64,000 nt of DNA from Actinacidiphila alni (GCF_900112845.1 NZ_FONG01000003.1:62001-126000); one strand, 5' to 3'. Numbered from the stretch's first letter, positions 1-9,247 are shown. The notes: a model not told the origin generated them from the letters alone. Program-made: numbers and translations.

Positions 1-2
1 AG

Positions 3-380
3 GCCGTCGAGCCCGACAATTTCGACACCTTCGACCGCTTCCCCGACTACCTCACCCAGGGCCAGGCCGAGTCGTACATCAAGCTGCTGTCCGCGCACGC
101 GCACAGCAAGAACCTCGCCATCGCCCAGAAGAACACCGCCCAGCTCTCGGACGACCGCACCGCCAACGGCCTGGACTTCGCCGTCGCGGAGGAGTGCGCC
201 GACTACAACGAGTGCGGTGACTACACCGCGGCGTTCGGCAATCACGTGATCGTCATCGAGTACAGCGCCAAGGGCCTGAAGAAGGCGTGCTCGAACTGGG
301 GCTCCCAGCTCAGCGTCGTCCGCCGCGACCTGGACGTGGTGCCCAAGGGCACCTCGGGATACCTGCGCCAGACCTGCTGA
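3..380 (+). CDS. GH114-like secreted glycosidase, C-terminal part (5' end outside window)
   Basis: Open from the window edge to TGA at 378-380, giving the last 125 residues. The fragment starts with EPDNFDTF, which resembles the EPDN segment of the GH114 barrel (endo-alpha-1,4-polygalactosaminidase family), and continues with short TIM-barrel-like segments such as IAQKNTA, FAVAEEC and VIVIEYSA. The cysteine pair in EECADYNEC and the final Cys are compatible with an exported, disulfide-bonded protein. GH114 enzymes cut galactosamine-rich polysaccharides. A strong hairpin follows, so it is probably not cotranscribed with the sugar operon downstream, although the functions fit together. The signal peptide and most catalytic residues are outside the window; the family call rests on motif resemblance. 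Confidence 0.72.
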   Translation, partial: AVEPDNFDTFDRFPDYLTQGQAESYIKLLSAHAHSKNLAIAQKNTAQLSDDRTANGLDFAVAEECADYNECGDYTAAFGNHVIVIEYSAKGLKKACSNWGSQLSVVRRDLDVVPKGTSGYLRQTC

Positions 381-387
381 CCGCCGG

Positions 388-435
388 GCGCGGCCCGGTG
401 CGTCCGCCGCTCCCCGGCGGCGCACCGGGCCGCGC
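388..435. terminator. Hairpin terminator after GH114 gene
   Basis: A 15-bp perfect stem (388-402 with 421-435, starting GCGCGGCCCGG) encloses an inner 5-bp stem (404-408 with 416-420). It lies 7 bp after the stop. No T-run follows, as is common in actinomycetes. Confidence 0.7.
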
Positions 436-496
436 ACCCGCCGTCCCGCCCTCGCTCCCCGTCCAGCCCAGCACACCCCGCCTTCCGGAGGCACCG

Positions 497-1864
497 ATGA
501 CTGAAGGCCCCGCCATGCCCGGCGGCCCCCCGCCACCCGCAGGACCCGCCCGCCCCGCCCGCCCGTCCCGCCGGGACGTGCTGCGCGGCGGCACCGGACT
601 GCTCTCCGGCGCGGCGGCGGCCACCCTGCTCGCCGGGTGCGGCAGCGGCGGGGGAGACGGTGTCGGCGCCGACGGCCGGGTCACCGTCGAGCTGTGGCAC
701 GGCCAGACCGACACCGGCCGGGCCGCGATCCAGAAGCTGGTGGACGAGTTCAACCGCACCCACCCGAAGATCCGGGTCGACCCCGGCGGCGGCGTGCTGT
801 CCGACGCGATGCTGCAGAAGGTCACCGCCGCGCTCGCCTCCGGCTCCTACCCGGACATCGCCTACATCTTCGGCTCCGACCTGGCCAGCATCGCCCGCAG
901 CCCCAAGGTCGCCGACCTGACCGCGACCGTGGCGCACGGGCCCACCCCGTGGCGGCAGTTCTGGACCCCGGCACGCGAGGCGGTCACCGTCAACAAGCGG
1001 GTGCGCGCCGCGCCCGCGCTGATCGACTCGCTCGCCGTCGTCTGCAACAAGAAGCTCTTCGCGCGGGCCGGGGTGCCGCTGCCCGAAGCCGGCTGGACCT
1101 GGGACGAGTTCACCGCCACCGCCAAGAAGCTCACCAGCCACGCCGACGGCACCTTCGGCACCGGCTGGCCCGGCGTCGGCGACGAGGACACCGTCTGGCG
1201 GCTCTGGCCGATGATCTGGGACCTCGGCGGCGAGGTGATCGCCGCCGACGGCCACGGCATCGGCTTCGAGGACACCGGGGTGCGCGCCCTGGAGACCGTC
1301 GCGCGGCTCGCCGCCGACAAGAGCGTCTACATCGACCCCAAGCCCGGCAGCGAGCAGATGTACCAGGTCTTCCTCTCCGGCCGGATGGGCATGGTCGTCA
1401 CCGGGCCCTGGCAGCTGCCCGACATCGCGCAGGCCAAGGTCGACTACCACGTGGTGCCGCTGCCCAGCTACAGCGGCAAGGCCATCACGATCTCGGGACC
1501 CGACACCTGGACCGTCTTCGACAACGGCTCGGCGCGCGTCGCCGCCGCCCGCACCTTCGTCGAATGGCTGATCCAGCCCGCCCAGGACGTGCGCTGGGAC
1601 ATCCAGGCGGGCAGCCTGCCGCTCAGCCGCAGCACCCAGGCGCTCGGCGCCTGGCGGGACCGGACCGCCAGTACCGAGGGCCTGTCGGTCTTCACCCAGG
1701 CGCTGGAGACCGCCCGCGTACGCCCCGCACACCCCGCCTACCCGCAGATCTCCGAGGCGCTCGGCCAGGCGATCACCGCGGTGCTGCTCGGCCGCAGCAC
1801 CCCCGCCAAGGCGCTGCGCGGCTGTGCGCACGAAGCCAACGCCGCGCTGCTCATCCCGCGTTGA
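497..1864 (+). CDS. Sugar ABC transporter substrate-binding lipoprotein
   Basis: Captures an oligosaccharide outside the membrane and passes it to the two permeases downstream. The 455-residue protein has a twin-arginine-like start (SRRDVLRGG), a hydrophobic stretch and lipobox LAGC near residue 41, then a family-1 solute-binding fold (VTVELWHGQT, ALASGSYPDIAYIFGSD, MVVTGPWQLPDI). The ATG at 497 is preferred because GGAGG lies at 487-491; an in-frame ATG at 515 is the alternative, and longer upstream reading has no RBS. It is the first gene of a six-gene run ending at 7597. The substrate is inferred only from neighbours (GH114, GH4). Confidence 0.9.
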   Translation: MTEGPAMPGGPPPPAGPARPARPSRRDVLRGGTGLLSGAAAATLLAGCGSGGGDGVGADGRVTVELWHGQTDTGRAAIQKLVDEFNRTHPKIRVDPGGGVLSDAMLQKVTAALASGSYPDIAYIFGSDLASIARSPKVADLTATVAHGPTPWRQFWTPAREAVTVNKRVRAAPALIDSLAVVCNKKLFARAGVPLPEAGWTWDEFTATAKKLTSHADGTFGTGWPGVGDEDTVWRLWPMIWDLGGEVIAADGHGIGFEDTGVRALETVARLAADKSVYIDPKPGSEQMYQVFLSGRMGMVVTGPWQLPDIAQAKVDYHVVPLPSYSGKAITISGPDTWTVFDNGSARVAAARTFVEWLIQPAQDVRWDIQAGSLPLSRSTQALGAWRDRTASTEGLSVFTQALETARVRPAHPAYPQISEALGQAITAVLLGRSTPAKALRGCAHEANAALLIPR

Positions 1865-1874
1865 GGAGACGACC

Positions 1875-2900
1875 ATGTCGAAGACCACGCCAAGAACCGC
1901 GCCGCGGCAGCGGCCGGGACCTGCCGCGCCGCGCCGCCCCGCACCCCTGACCCTGTCCGACCACGACCAGGAGCGCTCCTACGAGCACGCCAGGCAGCTG
2001 CGGGCGCGCCGCCGCCGCGCCCGCGGCGAGACCGCCACCGCCTGGGCGTTCGTCTCGCCGTCCATCCTGGTCATCCTCGGCCTCAGCGTGGTGCCGGTGA
2101 TCTGGTCGCTGCTGCTGTCCTTCCGGGCCGACGACCTCGTCACGCCCAGCCGCTGGGTGGGCCTGGCCAACTACCGGGCGCTCAAGGAGGACCCGCACTT
2201 CAGCCAGGCCGTCCGCAACACCCTGGAGTACACCGCGCTGTACGTGCCGCTGAGCATGCTGCTCGGCCTGGCGCTGGCCCTCGCGCTGAACCGCAGGATC
2301 AAGCTCGTCGGCCTCTACCGCACGCTGATCTTCGTGCCGTTCGTCATCTCCGCGACCGCGCAGGGCGTGCTCTTCTCCTTCATCCTCGACCCGCAGTTCG
2401 GCGCGGCCAACTCCGTCCTGCACTCGCTGGGCATCTCCCAGCAGGGCTTCCTCACCGACCCCGGCCAGGCCCTGCTGGTGCTGGTGGCGATCTCGCTGTG
2501 GAGCGGCACCGGCTTCTGCGTCGTGGTCTACCTCGCCGCGCTCCAGGACGTGCCGCAGTCGCTCATAGAGGCCGCCCGCCTCGACGGCGCCGGCCGCCGC
2601 CAACTGCTGCGCCACGTCGTCCTGCCGACCCTCACACCGGTCAACGTCTTCCTGCTGCTCTGGCAGATCATCAACTCCCTCCAGGTCTTCGACCTGGTCT
2701 ACGTCACCACCAAGGGCGGGCCGCTCGGCTCCACCACCGTCATCGTCTACTTCATCTGGGAGCAGGCGTTCAAGAACTTCACCGCCGGATACGGGGCCGC
2801 CGCGGCCTATGTGCTGGCGCTCGTCCTGCTGGTGATCGGCGTCGGCCTGCGGCTGCTGCGCCGCCGCGGGCCCGCCGGCCTGGAAGGAGCCACCCGATGA
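1875..2900 (+). CDS. Sugar ABC transporter permease (MalF type)
   Basis: Membrane subunit of a carbohydrate importer, 341 residues. A basic cytoplasmic N-terminus of about 50 residues is followed by roughly six hydrophobic segments. The cytoplasmic loop EAARLDGAGRRQLLRHVVLP is the EAA motif that docks on the ATPase. The start is the ATG after GAGGAGAC, 10 bp past the binding-protein stop. The gene overlaps the second permease by 4 bp (ATGA), indicating translational coupling. No ATPase gene is present in the operon, so a shared MsiK-like ATPase elsewhere is the expected partner (family knowledge, not visible here). Confidence 0.92.
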   Translation: MSKTTPRTAPRQRPGPAAPRRPAPLTLSDHDQERSYEHARQLRARRRRARGETATAWAFVSPSILVILGLSVVPVIWSLLLSFRADDLVTPSRWVGLANYRALKEDPHFSQAVRNTLEYTALYVPLSMLLGLALALALNRRIKLVGLYRTLIFVPFVISATAQGVLFSFILDPQFGAANSVLHSLGISQQGFLTDPGQALLVLVAISLWSGTGFCVVVYLAALQDVPQSLIEAARLDGAGRRQLLRHVVLPTLTPVNVFLLLWQIINSLQVFDLVYVTTKGGPLGSTTVIVYFIWEQAFKNFTAGYGAAAAYVLALVLLVIGVGLRLLRRRGPAGLEGATR

Positions 2901-3802
2901 CCGCGACCTCCACCCTGCCCGACGCGGCGCCGCCCGGCTCCGCGTCCGACGCCGGCGGACCGGGAGTCCGGTCCCGCACCGGACGCCTGCGGCTGCCCTT
3001 CAGCGGCTGGCACCTGCTGCTCGCACCACTCGCGCTGCTCTTCGCGATCCCGCTGATCTGGCTGCTGATCAGCTCGGTGATGAGCAACGCCGAGATCAAC
3101 CGCTTCCCGCCCGCCCTGTGGCCCTCGCACATCGACCTCGGCGGCTACCGCTATGTGCTGGGCAACGCGATGTTCCCGCGCTGGTTCGCCAACTCGCTGA
3201 TCGTCTCGGTCGTCGCGGTCGTGTCCAACCTCGTCTTCGGCGCGCTCGGCGGCTACGCCTTCGCCCGGATGCGGTTCGCCGGGTCGCGCACCTTGATGGT
3301 GCTGATGCTGGCCACCATGGCGATCCCGTTCCAGCTCACCATGATCCCGACCTTCCTGGTGATGAAGCGGCTCGGCCTGATCGACACCCTCGGCGCGCTG
3401 ATCGTGCCTTCCCTGGTCACCCCCTTCGCGGTGTTCCTGCTGCGGCAGTTCTTCCTGTCGCTGCCTCGGGAACTGGAGGAGGCCGCGTGGATCGACGGCT
3501 GCTCGCGGCTGCGCGTGCTGGTGCTCATCGTGCTGCCGCTGTCGCGCCCGGCGCTGAGCACGGTCGCGGTGCTGACCTTCCTCAGCACCTGGAACGACCT
3601 CACCTGGCCGCTGATCGCCATCAACCACGACACCCAATACACCCTGCAACTGGGCCTGACCACCTTCCAGGGCCAGCACCACACCCGCTGGTCCGCGGTG
3701 ATGGCGGGCAATGTGCTCACCGTGCTGCCGGTGCTGCTGGCCTTCCTCGCCGCGCAGAAGTCCTTCATCCAGTCGATCACCTCCAGCGGCCTCAAGGGCT
3801 GA
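2897..3802 (+). CDS. Sugar ABC transporter permease (MalG type)
   Basis: Second membrane subunit, 301 residues. About 40 disordered, Pro/Ala-rich residues precede the first membrane span (LLLAPLALLFAIPLIWLLIS). The EAA loop is ELEEAAWIDGCSRLRVLVLI. It starts inside the stop of the preceding permease (ATGA) with AAGGAG just upstream. It forms the transmembrane heterodimer with the preceding product. Confidence 0.92.
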   Translation: MTATSTLPDAAPPGSASDAGGPGVRSRTGRLRLPFSGWHLLLAPLALLFAIPLIWLLISSVMSNAEINRFPPALWPSHIDLGGYRYVLGNAMFPRWFANSLIVSVVAVVSNLVFGALGGYAFARMRFAGSRTLMVLMLATMAIPFQLTMIPTFLVMKRLGLIDTLGALIVPSLVTPFAVFLLRQFFLSLPRELEEAAWIDGCSRLRVLVLIVLPLSRPALSTVAVLTFLSTWNDLTWPLIAINHDTQYTLQLGLTTFQGQHHTRWSAVMAGNVLTVLPVLLAFLAAQKSFIQSITSSGLKG

Positions 3803-3851
3803 CGCGGACCGTCGCCCCCTGCTCGCCACCACCACCACAGGAAGCCAGCTC

Positions 3852-4850
3852 ATGCCGGACACCTTCGACCTGCTCGTCATCGGGGACGCCAACCCCGACA
3901 TCGTCCTCGGACCGCTGGACGCGCCGCTCGCCTTCGGCCAGCGCGAACAGCTCGTCCCCACCGGCCTGCTGACCCTCGGCGGCTCGGCCGCCATCATGGC
4001 GTGCGGCGCCGCCCGGCTCGGTCTGAAGGTCGCCATCGCCGGACGGATCGGCGACGACGACACCGGCCGGTACGTGAGGACCGCCCTCGCCGAGCGCGGC
4101 GTCGACACCGGCGCGCTGCGCGTCGATCCGGCCGCGGCCACCCCGCTGACCGCCGTGCTCACCCGCGGCGACGACCGGGCCATCCTCACCGCGCCCGGCA
4201 CGCTGGCCACCACCCGGGGCGAGGACGTACCGTCGGAACTGCTCGGCGCCTGCCGTCATGTGCACGCCGCCTCGTACTTCCTGCTGCCGCAGTTGGCGGG
4301 CGCGCTGCCCGACCTCTTCCGTACCGCCCGCGCGCACGGCGCCACGACCTCCCTCGACACCAACGACGACCCGGCCGGTGCCTGGGACCCGCGGGGACTT
4401 GCCGCGCTGCTGCCCGTCACCGACATCCTGCTGCCCAACGCGCGCGAGGCGTGCGCCCTCGCGGCGAGCACCGACCCGGGCGCGCCCGTACCGGACGGCG
4501 ACCCGAAGCCCGCCGACGTCGAGCGGGCGGCGGGTGCCCTGACCGCGCGCGGCCCGCTGGTCGTGGTGAAGAACGGCGCGGACGGCGCGCTCGCCCACGA
4601 CGGCCGCGCCGCGCTGCACGCACCGGCCGTCCCCGTACGCCCGGTGGACACCGTCGGCGCGGGCGACAGCTTCGACGCCGGATTCGTCGCCGCGACCCTC
4701 GCCGGCCTGCCGCTCGCCGACGCCCTCGCCTTCGCCGCCGCCTGCGGCGCCCTGTCCACCCGCGCGCACGGCGGCACCCCCGCCCAAGCCACCTGGGACG
4801 ACGCCATGAGCCATGTCGTCACCACCCGCAATGGAGAGAACCCGTCATGA
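3852..4850 (+). CDS. PfkB-family carbohydrate kinase
   Basis: Cytoplasmic ATP-dependent sugar kinase of the ribokinase/PfkB fold, 332 residues. The N-terminus LLVIGDANPDIVL and LTLGGSAAIMACGAARLG match PfkB signature 1 and its GG switch. DTVGAGDSFDAG near residues 266-277 is signature 2, with Asp272 the expected catalytic base. Position in the operon suggests it phosphorylates a monosaccharide released by the GH4 enzyme next door, with which it overlaps by ATGA. The exact sugar cannot be read from sequence. Confidence 0.88.
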   Translation: MPDTFDLLVIGDANPDIVLGPLDAPLAFGQREQLVPTGLLTLGGSAAIMACGAARLGLKVAIAGRIGDDDTGRYVRTALAERGVDTGALRVDPAAATPLTAVLTRGDDRAILTAPGTLATTRGEDVPSELLGACRHVHAASYFLLPQLAGALPDLFRTARAHGATTSLDTNDDPAGAWDPRGLAALLPVTDILLPNAREACALAASTDPGAPVPDGDPKPADVERAAGALTARGPLVVVKNGADGALAHDGRAALHAPAVPVRPVDTVGAGDSFDAGFVAATLAGLPLADALAFAAACGALSTRAHGGTPAQATWDDAMSHVVTTRNGENPS

Positions 4851-6157
4851 GCACCACCAAGATCGCCTTCATCGGCGCCGGCAGCGTCGTCTTCACCCAG
4901 GGCCTGCTGGCCGACCTCTTCGCCTTCCCCGAGCTGAAGGACGTGCACATCGCGCTGCACGACATCGACCCGGAACGGCTGGAGACCGCGTACGGCGCCG
5001 CCCAGCACATCGCGGCCGAGCGCGGCGCGGCCCCGCGGATCACCGCGCACGCCGAGCGCCGCGCCGCCCTGGCGGACGCCGACTTCGTCATCAACATCAT
5101 CCAGGTCGGCATGGGGGAGGCGACCCGCACCGACTTCGAGGTGCCCGCGCGGTACGGGCTGCGCCAGACCATCGGCGACACCCTCGGCGTCGGCGGCATC
5201 TTCCGCGCCCTGCGCACCTTCCCGGTCCTGAGGGAACTGGGCCGGGACATCGCGGAGGTCTGCCCGGACGCCTGGCTGCTCAACTACACCAACCCGATGG
5301 CGATGAACGTGCAGTACCTGGCCCAGGCCACCGGCCTGACCCGGGTCGTGGGCCTGTGCCACTCGGTGTACTGGACGATGCACGACCTGGCGGAATTGCT
5401 GCGGCTGCCGCTGGAGGAGGTCACCTACCACGCGGCAGGCGTCAACCACCAGGCGTGGGTGCTGCGCTTCGAGTACCAGGGCGAGGACGTCTACCCGCGG
5501 CTGGACGCGCTGATCGAGAGCGACCCGCAACTGCGCCGCCGGGTCCGCGTCGACATGTACCGGCGGCTCGGCTACTACCCGACCGAGACCAGCGAGCACT
5601 CCTCCGAATACGTGCCCTGGTACCTGCACCACGACAGCGAGATCGAGCGGCTGCGGCTGCCGGTCGGCGCGTACCTCGGCATCGTGGACGAGAACGTCGC
5701 CGCGTACGAGAAGACCCGCGCCGCGCTCGCCGCCGGACTGCCGCTGCCGGTCGAGGGCACCATGGAGTACGCGCCGCAGGTCATCCACAGCATCACCACG
5801 GGCACCCCCCGTACCGTCTACGGCAACGTCCCCAACCACGGCCTCATCGACGACCTGCCCGCCGCGGGCACCGTCGAAGTGCCGTGCCTGGTCGACGGGC
5901 TGGGCGTGCAGCCGACCCGCGTCGGCGCGCTCCCGGCGCAGTGCGCCGCGCTGAACCGCACCTATCTGAGCACCACCGACCTGGTCGTCCGCGCCGCCCT
6001 GGAGGACGAGCCCCGGCACATCCGGCACGCCGCCATGACCGACCCGGCGACCGCCGCGTCCCTGCCGGTGGAACGGATCTGGGAGCTGTGCGACGACATG
6101 GTGCGCGCCCACGGCGACGCGCTCCAGCCGTCGCTGCGGGCCGTCCTGGGTACCTGA
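4847..6157 (+). CDS. GH4 NAD-dependent glycosidase (alpha-galactosidase-like)
   Basis: Cleaves glycosides by an NAD+- and Mn2+-dependent oxidation/elimination mechanism typical of GH4. The 436-residue protein has an N-terminal Rossmann motif (FIGAGSVVFTQGLL, residues 8-21), the metal-binding Cys in LCHSV (Cys171) and the metal-binding His in GVNH (His201). The CHSV form resembles MelA-type alpha-galactosidases rather than phospho-glucosidases. Translationally coupled to the kinase before it. With GH114 upstream, the substrate may be alpha-linked Gal, GalN or GalNAc (inference). Confidence 0.88.
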   Translation: MSTTKIAFIGAGSVVFTQGLLADLFAFPELKDVHIALHDIDPERLETAYGAAQHIAAERGAAPRITAHAERRAALADADFVINIIQVGMGEATRTDFEVPARYGLRQTIGDTLGVGGIFRALRTFPVLRELGRDIAEVCPDAWLLNYTNPMAMNVQYLAQATGLTRVVGLCHSVYWTMHDLAELLRLPLEEVTYHAAGVNHQAWVLRFEYQGEDVYPRLDALIESDPQLRRRVRVDMYRRLGYYPTETSEHSSEYVPWYLHHDSEIERLRLPVGAYLGIVDENVAAYEKTRAALAAGLPLPVEGTMEYAPQVIHSITTGTPRTVYGNVPNHGLIDDLPAAGTVEVPCLVDGLGVQPTRVGALPAQCAALNRTYLSTTDLVVRAALEDEPRHIRHAAMTDPATAASLPVERIWELCDDMVRAHGDALQPSLRAVLGT

Positions 6158-6343
6158 TCCCGCGCACGGCAGGTGACGCACGAACGGCGTGCGGCCCGGC
6201 CCGCACCGGATACGCGGGCCGCACCGAACGTGCGGCCCGTACCGGACGCGCCGCGTACGCCGGCCCCTTGCGCGCGCCGGCCGAGCGACGTACGCCGGAA
6301 ACGCGGGGGGCCGCCGCACCGTTCACGACAGACAAGGATTCCC

Positions 6344-7597
6344 ATGCCAGAAGTGACCCTGGCCCTGGTCGGAGCCGGACAGCGCGGAATGACCTACGCG
6401 CGGCACGCCGTCGCGAGCGGCGCGGGCCGCGTCACGGCGGTGGCCGAACCGGACCCGGCCCGCCGCGCCGCGGCCGTCGCCGAATTCGGTGTCGCACCCG
6501 GCCGGGCGTACCCCGGCTGGGCGGAACTGGCCGCCGCGGGCCGGACCGCGGACGCCGCGATCGTCGCCACCCAGGACCGGCAGCACCGCGACCCGGCCGT
6601 CCGCCTGGCCGACCTCGGCCACCACCTCCTGCTGGAGAAGCCGATGGCCACCAATGAGGCCGAGGCGGTCGACATCGCGGAGGCCGCCGAGCGCAACGGC
6701 ATCCTGCTCGCGGTCTGCCATGTGCTGCGCTACACGCCGTACACCGAGGCGCTCAAGCGCGTGGTGGACGAGGGCCGGATCGGCCGGCTGATCAGCGTCG
6801 AGCACCTGGAACCGGTCGGCTGGTGGCACCAGGCCCACTCCTTCGTCCGCGGCAACTGGCGGCGGCAGGACACCTCGGCGCCGATGCTGCTCACCAAGTC
6901 CTGCCACGACGTGGACTGGCTGATGCACCTCTTCGGCCGGGCCCCGGCCCGGGTCGCCTCCTTCGGCAGCCTGTCCCACTTCAGGGCGGCGGACCGGCCG
7001 GCGGGCGCGGCGGCGTGCTGCGTGGACTGCCCGGTCGAGCAGAGCTGCGCCTACTCCGCCAAACGCCTCTATCTGGACTGCCTCGGCGACCCGGGGCGGG
7101 AGTCCTGGCCGCTGTCGGTGGTCACCGACGCGCGCGACGAGGCCGGTGTCCTCCAGGCGCTGCGGACCGGACCGTACGGCCGCTGCGTGTACGACTGCGA
7201 CAACGACGTGGTCGACCACCAGGTGGTGTCGATGGAGTTCGCCGACGGCGCCACCTGCTCCTTCACCATGAGCGCCTTCACCCCGATGGACCACCGCAAG
7301 ACCCGGCTGATGGGCACCACCGGTTTCGTGGAGGGCGACGGCAGCACGCTGCGGATCGTCGACTTCCTGACCGGGCGCGAGCAGGTGCTCGACCCGCTGA
7401 CCGGAGCGGGCCCTTCGGCGGGGGACGGCCACGGCGGCGGCGACGAGGCGCTGACCGACGCCTTCCTGACGGCCGTCGCCACCGGCGACCGGGACCTGCT
7501 GCACACGGACGCGGCACGCAGCCTGGCCAGCCACCGGGTGGTCTGGGCGGCGGAACGCGCCAGGACGACGGGCACGGTGGTGACGCTCCAGGGGTGA
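6344..7597 (+). CDS. Gfo/Idh/MocA-family oxidoreductase or GH109-like protein
   Basis: 417 residues with an N-terminal Rossmann fold (VGAGQRG, residues 9-15) and the family motif EKP (98-100). A cysteine-rich insertion near residues 224-245 (CCVDCPVEQSC) is compatible with a structural metal site, as seen in some actinobacterial members. Members either oxidise sugars and inositols or, as in GH109, use bound NAD to hydrolyse alpha-N-acetylgalactosaminides; context makes both possible. The ATG at 6344 follows AAGGA. A 186-bp gap separates it from GH4, and it is the last gene of the operon. Confidence 0.82.
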   Translation: MPEVTLALVGAGQRGMTYARHAVASGAGRVTAVAEPDPARRAAAVAEFGVAPGRAYPGWAELAAAGRTADAAIVATQDRQHRDPAVRLADLGHHLLLEKPMATNEAEAVDIAEAAERNGILLAVCHVLRYTPYTEALKRVVDEGRIGRLISVEHLEPVGWWHQAHSFVRGNWRRQDTSAPMLLTKSCHDVDWLMHLFGRAPARVASFGSLSHFRAADRPAGAAACCVDCPVEQSCAYSAKRLYLDCLGDPGRESWPLSVVTDARDEAGVLQALRTGPYGRCVYDCDNDVVDHQVVSMEFADGATCSFTMSAFTPMDHRKTRLMGTTGFVEGDGSTLRIVDFLTGREQVLDPLTGAGPSAGDGHGGGDEALTDAFLTAVATGDRDLLHTDAARSLASHRVVWAAERARTTGTVVTLQG

Positions 7598-7653
7598 GCG
7601 GGCCGCGTCGCCGGGGGAGTCGGGGGAGCTGAGAGCGTCGGGGAGTCGGGGGA

Positions 7654-8562
7654 TCAGTGCCGGAGCGACGCCATCAGGGTGCGCATAGTCGGAACGAGGG
7701 TGCGGCGCAGCGCGGTGGTGTCGGCCGGGGCGGTGCGGATCGGGGAGCCGTCGGTGTTGACGGGGCCGCGGCCCGCGCCGTCCCACTGCTTGACGCCCTG
7801 GATGCTGAGCGAGAAGACGGCCCCGCCGTGCCGCACGGTGAGCGCCTGCCGGGTCGTGCCGTAGACCGTGTACGCCTCGTCGCCGATGCCGTCCAGCGGC
7901 CTGGTGACCTCGTGCGAATCGGACATGAAGCCGAAGTCGGCGGAGTCGACGGGCGTGGGCGCCGGCACCAGCACATGGGTGAGGTCGGCGAATTCGCCGC
8001 CGACGCCGGACCTCTTGTGGAGGTCGACGGTCAGGGTGAGGGTGTCGAAGGTGTCCCAGCCGGTGTTGTCCGTCGAGCCGGTGGCCATGCTGCACGAGAC
8101 ATGGTCCAGGCCCGGGCCCTTGGTGATCACGGGTGTGCTCGGGTAGAAGCCGTCGCCGACCGATGTGGTGAGCGGTTCGAGCCGCGCGATGGTGCAGGGA
8201 TTGCCGGTGACGCGGTAACCGTGCAGATCGGGACGGTCGCGGTCGCCGATGCCGGTGAGGGCGAGGACCGCGACCCAGACCGCGGACGCCGTGACCAGGC
8301 CGACCAGCGTCCACACGACACGCGTGCCGCGGCCCTCGGACCGCGGACGCCACGGACGGCCGCCCGGCGGACCGGACCGCGGGTCCCCGGGACCGCCCGG
8401 GTCACGCGGATGGTACGTGTCGGGGGTGCGCGGCAGCGGCAGCTGCATCCGCAGCCGGGAGAGCGCCGAACGCAGCGCCGGCGGGACGGGCTCGGCGCCG
8501 CTGAGTACCTCGCGCGCGGGATCCGGGTCGGGCTCCCCGACCAGCTCCGGTTCGGTGATCAT
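7654..8562 (-). CDS. Membrane-anchored protein of unknown function
   Basis: 302 residues; I do not recognise a named family. About 95 cytoplasmic, Pro/Arg-rich residues precede one membrane span (VVWTLVGLVTASAVWVAVLA), followed by an extracellular domain of about 185 residues. Two Cys (in NPCTIA and VSCSMA) could form a disulfide, reminiscent of DUF3558-like Streptomyces surface proteins. GGGAGGGGAT lies before the ATG. It converges with the sugar operon 56 bp away. Confidence 0.72.
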   Translation of the reverse strand: MITEPELVGEPDPDPAREVLSGAEPVPPALRSALSRLRMQLPLPRTPDTYHPRDPGGPGDPRSGPPGGRPWRPRSEGRGTRVVWTLVGLVTASAVWVAVLALTGIGDRDRPDLHGYRVTGNPCTIARLEPLTTSVGDGFYPSTPVITKGPGLDHVSCSMATGSTDNTGWDTFDTLTLTVDLHKRSGVGGEFADLTHVLVPAPTPVDSADFGFMSDSHEVTRPLDGIGDEAYTVYGTTRQALTVRHGGAVFSLSIQGVKQWDGAGRGPVNTDGSPIRTAPADTTALRRTLVPTMRTLMASLRH

Positions 8563-8648
8563 GCCGATCCCCTCCCTCGTACCCGTCGTCGCGGCGCACG
8601 GCCGGTCCGCCGCAACTGTACGGCGCGCCGGCCCCGCCGGGACATGGC

Positions 8649-8858
8649 TCAGCCGCCGGCCGCGCCGCCGTCCCCCTCGGGGGTGACCTCCAGCGCGACA
8701 CCGTTCGCGTGGGCGATCCGCAGCGCGTCGTCCAGTTCGTCGGACGCCACCGCCAGCGCGTACGCGTCACCCGACCGCCGGGCGGCGGCCACCGCCTCCT
8801 GAGCCACGCGCACCCGCTCCAGCATCGCCTCGGCGAATCCGTCCACCCGGACCTCCAT
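8649..8858 (-). CDS. Small conserved-type hypothetical protein
   Basis: 69 residues, predicted largely alpha-helical (AMLERVRVAQEAVAAARRSG, then SDELDDALRIAHANG) with a Gly/Ala tail. Composition and third-position GC look coding. The RBS is weak. It is 86 bp upstream of the membrane-protein gene on the same strand and may share its promoter. No function can be assigned. Confidence 0.55.
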   Translation of the reverse strand: MEVRVDGFAEAMLERVRVAQEAVAAARRSGDAYALAVASDELDDALRIAHANGVALEVTPEGDGGAAGG

Positions 8859-9052
8859 CCGACGTCATCGGCCGGTCCCCGCCCGCTCCCTCCCGTCGCC
8901 GCGCGAGGGCGGCCGGAAGCGCGGGGGAGATCGTGGATCACCGTCCATGCTAACGAGGCCCCCGGGCCGTCGCGCCACCCGAACCCCCGTATGGCGTAAG
9001 GAGGTTCACGGCCCGTCAGCCACGGGCAGGGGGTTGCCGGCGGTCGGTGGCG

Positions 9053-9093
9053 GACCGCACGGGGAGGCGGCGGAAGACCGCACGGGGAGGCGG
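9053..9093. repeat. 18-bp direct repeat
   Basis: GACCGCACGGGGAGGCGG occurs perfectly at 9053-9070 and 9076-9093, separated by 5 bp. Function unknown. Confidence 0.8.
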
Positions 9094-9216
9094 CCCGCGG
9101 AGGCGGGGGCGGGGGCGGACCGTGCGCGGCGGACATGATCGGATCGGCCGCCGATAGGAGAAGTCGATCAGCTGGCCGGAGTGCGCCGGTCCCAATCCGC
9201 GCCGCGCCGGGGTGAA

Positions 9217-9247
9217 TTGACAGTGTTAGGCATGCCTAACTTAGGCT
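9217..9247 (+). promoter_or_regulatory. Iron-box promoter of the siderophore operon
   Basis: A perfect 16-bp palindrome, GTTAGGCATGCCTAAC (9225-9240), is followed at once by TTAGG, giving a good match to the DtxR/IdeR/DmdR iron box (TTAGG...CCTAA type). TTGACA (9217-9222) fits a -35 and TAGGCT (9242-9247) a -10 with a 19-bp spacer, so the palindrome fills the space between them. Repressor binding under iron sufficiency would block RNA polymerase. Hexamer assignment is by eye. Confidence 0.85.

Noticed and set aside
242-1888. Long minus-strand ORF opposite the first binding protein
   Set aside because: Mirror of a strongly supported gene; Gly/Arg/Val-rich translation with no motifs, typical of high-GC antisense frames.
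4256-6319. 687-residue minus-strand ORF opposite kinase and GH4
   Set aside because: Antisense to GH4 with its conserved metal sites; no family features of its own.
8947-9138. 63-residue plus-strand ORF before the siderophore operon
   Set aside because: Built from the 18-bp direct repeat and simple sequence; no RBS.
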